Shown piece after piece: positions 58,520 through 64,000 of a DNA stretch of 64,000 nucleotides. The notes beneath the pieces were generated by a model. That model was not told the DNA's origin. It did no database searches and worked only from the letters and a program-made list of their open reading frames with translations. Numbering within the stretch: position 1 is the stretch's first letter; the number at the start of each line of letters is the position of its first letter. This DNA comes from Prionace glauca (Eukaryota; Chordata; Chondrichthyes; Carcharhiniformes; Carcharhinidae). Location of the stretch: contig CM075760.1 of assembly GCA_037974335.1 (NCBI GenBank), positions 6,321,432 through 6,385,431 of the forward strand, given 5' to 3'. The position numbers and the translations under genes are program-made.

Positions 58520-58614
58520 CAGGGACACCAACAATAGCCAAGATTGGATAGTAAACACCTTGAATAACCCAGAGCACATGAGCGATGATATATGTTAATG
58601 GTACCGGACCAAAC
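58520..58614 (-). CDS. GPR139-like receptor, candidate first exon
   Basis: The - strand reads FGPVPLTYIIAHVLWVIQGV, YYPILAIVGVP, ending CCT G with donor GTAAGT at 58519-58514. Spliced to the acceptor at 43923 it gives ...AIVGVPVNIITIVTL, a normal TM1 of the GPR139-like family, and the phases match (1). No ATG was found at the expected place; the nearest in-frame Met is farther upstream in the 42-bp repeat, so the start is uncertain. It could instead be a leftover first exon of another copy. The implied intron is 14.6 kb. Confidence 0.6.
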
Positions 58615-58663
58615 CAATTTTCAGAAAGAAAGAGAAGACCCTCAGCAAAATTCCTGTGCTGTG

Positions 58664-58828
58664 TTGGAACATTCCAATCCGTCGTTATCAGATTCTGATC
58701 CATTATTGGAACATTCCAATCCGTCGTTACCAGATTCTGATCCATTATTAGAACATTCCAATCCGTCGTTACCAGATTCTGATCCATTACTGGAACATTC
58801 CAATCCATCGTTCCCAAACTCTGATCTC
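58664..58828. repeat. 42-bp tandem repeat, about four units
   Basis: Units begin at 58664, 58706, 58748 and 58790: TTGGAACATTCCAATCCGTC + GTTACCAGATTCTGATCCATTA. At 42 bases (14 codons) it stays open in frames on both strands (for example EHSNPSLPDSDPLL on +, TTDWNVPIMDQNLI on -). It lies 50 bp upstream of the candidate GPCR first exon. Confidence 0.95.
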
Positions 58829-58829
58829 T

Positions 58830-59160
58830 CCTCTCCCTCCCTCTCTCTGCACAACCGCTGATCTTTGTTAGTGTCGGAGTTGTTGCTCCCGTTAATTCAA
58901 TGGGACAACACATTGAACGGAATCCCTTATTAATAGAAGAGGGAAAACCATCCAGGCACACTGATCAGATCCATGGAGACACACATCAATTACAGTCACT
59001 AAACAAACAGCTTCACTTCACCCTGTTCAATCCAACACTTTCCATATCACAATGGAACATAATATTTACCTAGCCTGGATAATGGGGGTGGATCACTGAG
59101 AACAGGACAAGTGGAAATATGGAGACACTGGCCATAAATATTCAACCTTCCTATTTCATT
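58830..59160. other. Spacer, nothing recognised
   Basis: No exon or repeat was recognised between the 42-bp repeat and the next interspersed element. Confidence 0.45.
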
Positions 59161-59164
59161 CGAA

Positions 59165-59345
59165 ATTGATTTAATGGGATGTGGGGATTGCTGGCTAATC
59201 CCAGCATTTATTGTCCATCCCTAGCTGTCTTTAAGAAGAGGGTGGAGAGTTTTTGAAGCCTGTCCAGTGGGTACAACCACATCGCTGTTAGGGAAGGCAC
59301 TTCTGGATTTGGATGCAGTGACAGTGAAGGAAGGTGCGAGATTTC
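59165..59345 (+). mobile_element. Interspersed shark repeat fragment
   Basis: 'GGGATGTGGGGATTGCTGGCTAATCCCAGCATTTATTGTCCATCCCTAGCTG' is the start of a common shark repeat. The following 59345-59560 looks like a continuation but is diverged. Confidence 0.65.
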
Positions 59346-59589
59346 CCAACTGCACTAGTGTGTTTCCTTTAATGGAGATTATCGTACGGACCATGTGTTT
59401 AGGCCTGAACCGATGGGAGGTTGAGTTGGGCCAATGAGCCGCTTGAGTGCAAGGGTGCATATTCCGAGCCAGGGAAGGATTTGTAGTTGGACCCAAGAAG
59501 GTGCAGTGTGTAATTGCAGAGTTATGTTGTCTGACCATGTGATAAACATAGTTAATTTGCTTATTGGCAATAAAGCATTTAGAAAGTAT

Positions 59590-60850
59590 TGGTAGGATCA
59601 GGCAGTCAGCATGGATTTATGAAGGGGAAATCATGTTTGCTAAAACTGTTCAAATTCTTTGAAGATATAATGGGTAAAGTTGGCAAGGGGGAGCCGGTCG
59701 ATATGGTACATTTGAAATTTCTGAAAGTGTTTAAGAATTTCCCATGAGAGATTATCGTACGAGATCAAAGCATATGGGATTGGGGGAAGAGTACTTAGAT
59801 GGATATTACGAAACAAAGAGTAGGAATTACTATTTTTTTTAATTGACAGCCCATAACTAGTAAGGGACCAGAGGGATCAGTGCTCGGACTCCAGCTATTC
59901 ACAATGCTCCTTAATGCTTTGAAAGCAGGAACAAAATGTAAGATCGCAAATTTTGCAGACGTTACCAAGTTGGTTGGGAGTGTGAGCTGTGGTGAGTATG
60001 TAGATATCCTTCAGAATGAACTGGATAGGCTGGGTGAGTGGGCAAATCAAAAGCTGATGCAACATAATTCGGATAAATGCTAGGTTATTCACTTTGGAAG
60101 CAAAAACAAGAAGTAAATGGCTTTGAATTGGGAGAGGGGAATGTGCAGCCTTTGTGCACCAGTCACTGAAGTTAAGATTGCAGGTGCAGCAGATGGTAGA
60201 GAAGACAAATTGGCCTTAATTGAGTCAGGTTTCGAATATAGGAACAGGGATGTGTTGTTGCAAACATGCATGGCCTTGGTGAGGTCACAGCAAGAATATT
60301 TTGTGCAGTTTTGGTCTCCTTTTCTGGGGAAGGATGTTCTTGCTCTCGAGTGAGTGCAGCAAAGGTTTACCAGACTGATCCCTGGAGTGGTGGAACTGAT
60401 GTATGAGGAGAGTTTGATTGAGTTAGGATTGTTTTCACTGGAGTTCAGATAAATGAGGGGGGATCTCATGGAGTCTCATAACATTCTAATAGGACTAGAC
60501 AAGGTCGATGCAGGGAGGATGTTCCTGATGGTTGGGGGAGTCCAGGACCAGGGGTCACAGACTGAGGATTCAGGCTAGACCATTTAGAATAGAGGTGAGG
60601 GGAAATTTTGTCACCCAAAGAGTGGTGAGCCTGTGGAATTCACCACCACAGGAAGTAGTTGATGCCAAAACATTGAATATATTCAAGAGGCAGCTAGATG
60701 GAGCACTTGGGGTGAATGGAATAAAAGTGAATGGGGAGAAAGCAGGATTAGAAAATTGAGTTGGCTGATCAGCCATGATTGTAATTAATGGTGGAGCAGG
60801 GTCAAAGGGCCAAATAGACACTTCCTGCTCCTATATTCTCTATGTACCGA
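59590..60850 (+). mobile_element. Old CR1-like LINE 3' half
   Basis: RT remains from 'CAGTCAGCATGGATTTATGAAGGGGAAATCATG' through 'AAATTTTGCAGACGTTACCAAG' (FADVTK, catalytic second Asp changed) to the tail 'GTGGTGAGCCTGTGGAATTCACCACC' and the 3' end 'GGGTCAAAGGGCCAAATAG..CTCCTATATTC'. It has many disruptions. Confidence 0.82.
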
Positions 60851-61014
60851 TGTTTCTATGTACCGATTAAAACATTTTCTTTTTCCTGAAACCTTATCGA
60901 GTTGCCCACAAGTTATTACACCGGCAAACGAGGTGAACAAATAACTTTAAAAAAACATTGGAGCCACAGTGCACAATTAAAGGGGAAAGAGACTGGAGCA
61001 TCGAGCATAAGTAC

Positions 61015-61150
61015 AAAGAACAAAGAACAAAGAACAAAGAACAAAGAACAAAACAGCACGGGAAACAGGCCCTTCGGCCCAACGAGCCCGCGCCGCCGTC
61101 CCATGGTCAGTGACCTATTCATGACTCTAGTCTATGCCTACTGTGTGAGG
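61015..61150 (-). mobile_element. Short LINE-tail element, antisense, (TTCTTTG)n
   Basis: Five ACAAAGA repeats at 61014-61050, then ACAGCACGGGAAACAGGCCCTTCGGCCCAACGAGCCCGC. The same short family as 42548-42690 and 36365-36480. Confidence 0.78.
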
Positions 61151-61164
61151 ATCAGGGAGGTCCA

Positions 61165-61350
61165 ATATAGGGACAATTTGTTACCCAATCAATCAGCCTA
61201 AAAGCACATTTTTGGGATGTGGGAGGAAACCGGAGCACCCGGAGGAAACCCACGCAACCACGGGGAGAACGCACAAACTCCCACGGACACAGGCCCAACT
61301 CCACGTGTCCGCACAGCAACAGAGATAACCTCTGTGCTGCCATGATGCCC
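61165..61350 (-). mobile_element. SINE fragment, antisense
   Basis: 'TTTTGGGATGTGGGAGGAAACCGGAGCACCCGGAGGAAACCCACGC' and 'GGGGAGAACGCACAAACTCC' are well-preserved SINE body in antisense. The head is diverged. Confidence 0.75.
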
Positions 61351-61436
61351 TCGAGATGGTAAGTGCCTGTGGATAAAAATTTCATTATTAAAGACTCTAT
61401 ACCCCTGAGACTAAACTGACCCCAAGCCTACAATGC

Positions 61437-64000
61437 TTAATAAGGCCTGCTATATCCCCCTATATGTAAACTGCTCATGTGGCTGTCCAAGTGACTCTTG
61501 AACAACCCTAGCGTGCCTGCTTCCACCACCTCACTCGGCAGTGCATTCCACATCCCCACTACCCTTTGTGTGAAAAACTGCCCTCTAACATTAGTCTTAT
61601 ATCTAGCCCCCCTCACCCTAAGCCCGTGACCCCTCGTTCTATCCATTTCTAATAGCGGAAAAAGCTTATCACCATCTACTCTATCTGTCCCCTTCATAAT
61701 CTTATAAACCTCTATCAAATCCCCCCTCAGCCGACGTCTCTCAAGGGAAAACAGCCCAAGTGCGTTCAATCTTTCCTCGTAAGACAGCCCTTCCATACCA
61801 GGCAACATCCTGGTAAATCTCCTCTGCACTCTCTCCAGGATCTCTACATCCTTCCGGTAGTACGGCGACCAGAACTGGACGCAGTACTCCAGGTGAGGCC
61901 TAACCAACGTTCTATACAACTGCAACATCAGACTCCTACTCTTATATTCTATACCCCTTCCTATGAAGGCTAACATGCCATACGCTTTCCTCATCACATT
62001 CTGCACCTGCACCGACACCTTCAGGGACTTGTGTACCTGCACCCCCAGGTCTCTCTGCGTATCTATACTCCGGATAGTTCTACCTTTTATCATATAACTC
62101 CCTTCCACATTATTCTGGCCAAAGTGCATCACCTCGCATTTCTCCGGATTAAATTCCATTTGCCATCTATCTGCCCAATCTACCAGCCTATCTATGTCCT
62201 GTTGCATTGCCAGGCACTGCTCCTCAGTACCCGCCAATCCAACCAACTTAGTGTCATCAGCAAATTTGCTGATCACACCACCTACCCCCTCTTCCAAGTC
62301 ATTAATGTATACTACAAATAGTAGAGGTCCTAGTACCGAGCCCTGCGGCACCCCACTGGTGACAGACCTCCAATTGGAAAAGGAGCCCTCCACTACTACC
62401 CGCTGTCTTCTCCTCCCAAGCCAGTTCTTCACCCATCTACATACCTGGCCTTGTATCCCATGAGCCTTCACCTTTTCTATCAGCCTACCGTGAGGGACCT
62501 TGTCAAACGCCTTACTGAAATCCATATAGACAACATCAACGGCTTGTCCTTCGTCAACCGTTTTTGTCACCTCTTCAAAAAATTCCAACAGATTCGTAAG
62601 GCACGACCTCCCTGTAACGAAGCCATGCTGCGTATCCCTGATCAGATTGCAGCGCTCCAGATGCTCATACATCCTATCCTTGAGGATCCTCTCCATTATC
62701 TTGCCTATAACTGAAGTCAAGCTCACTGGCCTATAGTTCCCTGGGTTATCCCTCTGACCCTTCTTAAACAACGGTACAACATTTGCAATCCGCCAATCCT
62801 CTGGGACCTCACCTGTGTCCAAAGAAGAGACAAAGATTTGCGTCAGAGGCCCAGCAATTTCATCCCTCACCTCCCATAGCAGCCTAGGATAGATGCCATC
62901 AGGCCCCGGAGATTTGTCTGTCTTTATAGTGTCTAAAAGTCCCAACACCTCTTCCCTCGTGATGACTATTTCCCTCAACGGATCCTCAAACTTCTCAAGC
63001 ACAGCAGCAGAGGACTGACCCCTCTCCTGAGTGAATACCGACGCAAAGTATTCATTCAAGATCTCCCCCATTCCCCCAGGCTCCAAGCATAGTTCCCCTC
63101 CTCTGTCCCTGAGAGGACCAATGTTCCCTCTAACCATCCTTTTGTTTCTAATATAAGAGTAAAATGCTTTAGGATTTTCCTTAATCCTACCCGCCAAAGC
63201 CATTTCGTGGCCCCTTTTTGCCTTTCTGATGCCCCTTTTAAGTTCCCTCCTACATTCTCTGTATTCTTCTAACGCTATCTCTGTCCTCAAATGCCTCGAT
63301 CTAGTGTACGCTTCCCTCTTTCTCCTGACCAGGTCCTCAATATCCCTAGTTACCCACGGCTCTCTAATCCTACCTTTCCCATCCTTCCTCTTGACCGGCA
63401 CATGTCTTTCCTGTAAAGATTGTAGTTTTCCCTTGAGAGACTCCCACATACCCAGCGTCGACCTACCGTTAAATAGCGTACCCCAGTCTGTATCTTTAAG
63501 ATCCTGCCTAATCCGGCTGTATCTAGCCCTCCCCCAATTTAACACCCTCCCCTTAGGACAGGCTTCATCTTTATCCATTAATATCTTGAACCAGACAGAG
63601 TTGTGGTCACTGTTAGCCACATGCTCTCCTACCTCAACGTCAACCACCTGCCCAGGCTCATTCCCCAGAACCAAGTCAAGTATAGCCCCCTCCCTGGTCG
63701 GTCTATCCACGTACTGCTCCAGGGATCCTTCCATTACACACTGTACAAATTCCTCCCCGTCAGCACCCTCTGATCTCAGTACATTCCAATCTACCCTGGG
63801 GAGATTAAAATCTCCCACTACCACCACCCTATTCTTCCTGCACTTATCTAGAATGTCCCTGCTTATCCCTTCTTCCACAGCCCTCGGGCTGTTGGGCGGT
63901 CTGTAGTAAACACCCAGCAGAGTAACATCACCCTTCCTATTCCTCAACTCCACCCATAGCGACTCGATTCCTACATCCTCCGTACCTCCCTCCCTCTGCA
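61437..64000 (-). CDS. CR1-like LINE ORF2, uninterrupted, runs off the window
   Basis: An open frame of 838+ residues (counted from a GTG/Met-equivalent at 63953; the frame stays open to the window edge). Motifs: GDFN (47-50) and SDHNS (115-119) of the endonuclease; a basic linker; RT with KSPGPDG (347-353), NYRPVSLTS, VYMDFSKAFDK (475-485), SGVPQGSVLGPLLF and catalytic FADD (564-567); FNPEKCEVMHFG; C-terminal tail [15 protein letters not shown] to the stop at 61437. No frameshift or stop is seen. It may come from a recently active element; the 5' part lies beyond the window. Confidence 0.9.
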   Translation of the reverse strand, partial: QREGGTEDVGIESLWVELRNRKGDVTLLGVYYRPPNSPRAVEEGISRDILDKCRKNRVVVVGDFNLPRVDWNVLRSEGADGEEFVQCVMEGSLEQYVDRPTREGAILDLVLGNEPGQVVDVEVGEHVANSDHNSVWFKILMDKDEACPKGRVLNWGRARYSRIRQDLKDTDWGTLFNGRSTLGMWESLKGKLQSLQERHVPVKRKDGKGRIREPWVTRDIEDLVRRKREAYTRSRHLRTEIALEEYRECRRELKRGIRKAKRGHEMALAGRIKENPKAFYSYIRNKRMVRGNIGPLRDRGGELCLEPGGMGEILNEYFASVFTQERGQSSAAVLEKFEDPLREIVITREEVLGLLDTIKTDKSPGPDGIYPRLLWEVRDEIAGPLTQIFVSSLDTGEVPEDWRIANVVPLFKKGQRDNPGNYRPVSLTSVIGKIMERILKDRMYEHLERCNLIRDTQHGFVTGRSCLTNLLEFFEEVTKTVDEGQAVDVVYMDFSKAFDKVPHGRLIEKVKAHGIQGQVCRWVKNWLGRRRQRVVVEGSFSNWRSVTSGVPQGSVLGPLLFVVYINDLEEGVGGVISKFADDTKLVGLAGTEEQCLAMQQDIDRLVDWADRWQMEFNPEKCEVMHFGQNNVEGSYMIKGRTIRSIDTQRDLGVQVHKSLKVSVQVQNVMRKAYGMLAFIGRGIEYKSRSLMLQLYRTLVRPHLEYCVQFWSPYYRKDVEILERVQRRFTRMLPGMEGLSYEERLNALGLFSLERRRLRGDLIEVYKIMKGTDRVDGDKLFPLLEMDRTRGHGLRVRGARYKTNVRGQFFTQRVVGMWNALPSEVVEAGTLGLFKSHLDSHMSSLHIGGYSRPY

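Overview
The window looks like cartilaginous-fish (most likely shark) genomic DNA. Its centre is one germline, unrearranged IgM heavy-chain cluster of the shark type on the + strand: leader and VH, two D segments, JH, four constant exons with a secretory tail, and two membrane exons, spanning about 10.5 to 31.2 kb. This mini-locus layout (V-D-D-J-C repeated as independent clusters), the protein sequences of the domains, and the shark-typical SINEs and CR1-like LINEs all agree.

Layout. 1-8.9 kb: a decayed partner of the IgM cluster. Its first 2.2 kb matches the 5' flank of the good V gene (about 8.94-10.3 kb), and it carries a VH pseudogene at about 2.5-2.9 kb broken by repeat insertions; no D, J or C exon was recognised behind it. 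8.9-12.5 kb: 5' flank, promoter with a GC-rich inverted repeat and a palindromic TATA-like box, leader, VH, D1, D2, JH. The recombination signals obey the 12/23 rule (V-23, 12-D1-22, 12-D2-12, 23-J) and the four segments are spaced 0.35-0.45 kb apart. 12.5-23.6 kb: an 11.1-kb J-CH1 intron filled with old internal duplications, two nearly identical LINE tails, long CA/CTCAC repeats and a 0.75-kb purine-rich, GAGCT-containing repeat that resembles tetrapod switch DNA. 23.6-31.2 kb: CH1, CH2, CH3, CH4 plus secretory tail with its poly(A) signals, a 3.5-kb intron with CA-rich repeats, TM1, TM2 and the membrane-form poly(A) signals.

31-64 kb is repeat-rich. A GPR139-like class A receptor gene lies on the - strand, convergent with IgM: its main exon is at 43.0-43.9 kb, and a matching first exon is at about 58.5 kb, giving a 14.6-kb intron. 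That intron holds a nearly complete CR1-like LINE (+) with an intact esterase-type ORF1 and an ORF2 interrupted by an inverted LINE tail, plus an L2-like LINE with nested insertions. The right edge holds the 3' 2.5 kb of another CR1-like LINE (-) with an uninterrupted ORF2 that runs off the window. Many other LINE and SINE pieces and several minisatellites fill the rest.

How the genes work together: RAG-mediated joining of V, D1, D2 and J would create one V exon, spliced to CH1-CH4. Use of the early poly(A) site gives secreted IgM; splicing from inside CH4 to TM1 gives the membrane receptor. The other host gene is unrelated in function. All assignments are by eye; nothing was searched or aligned by computer.
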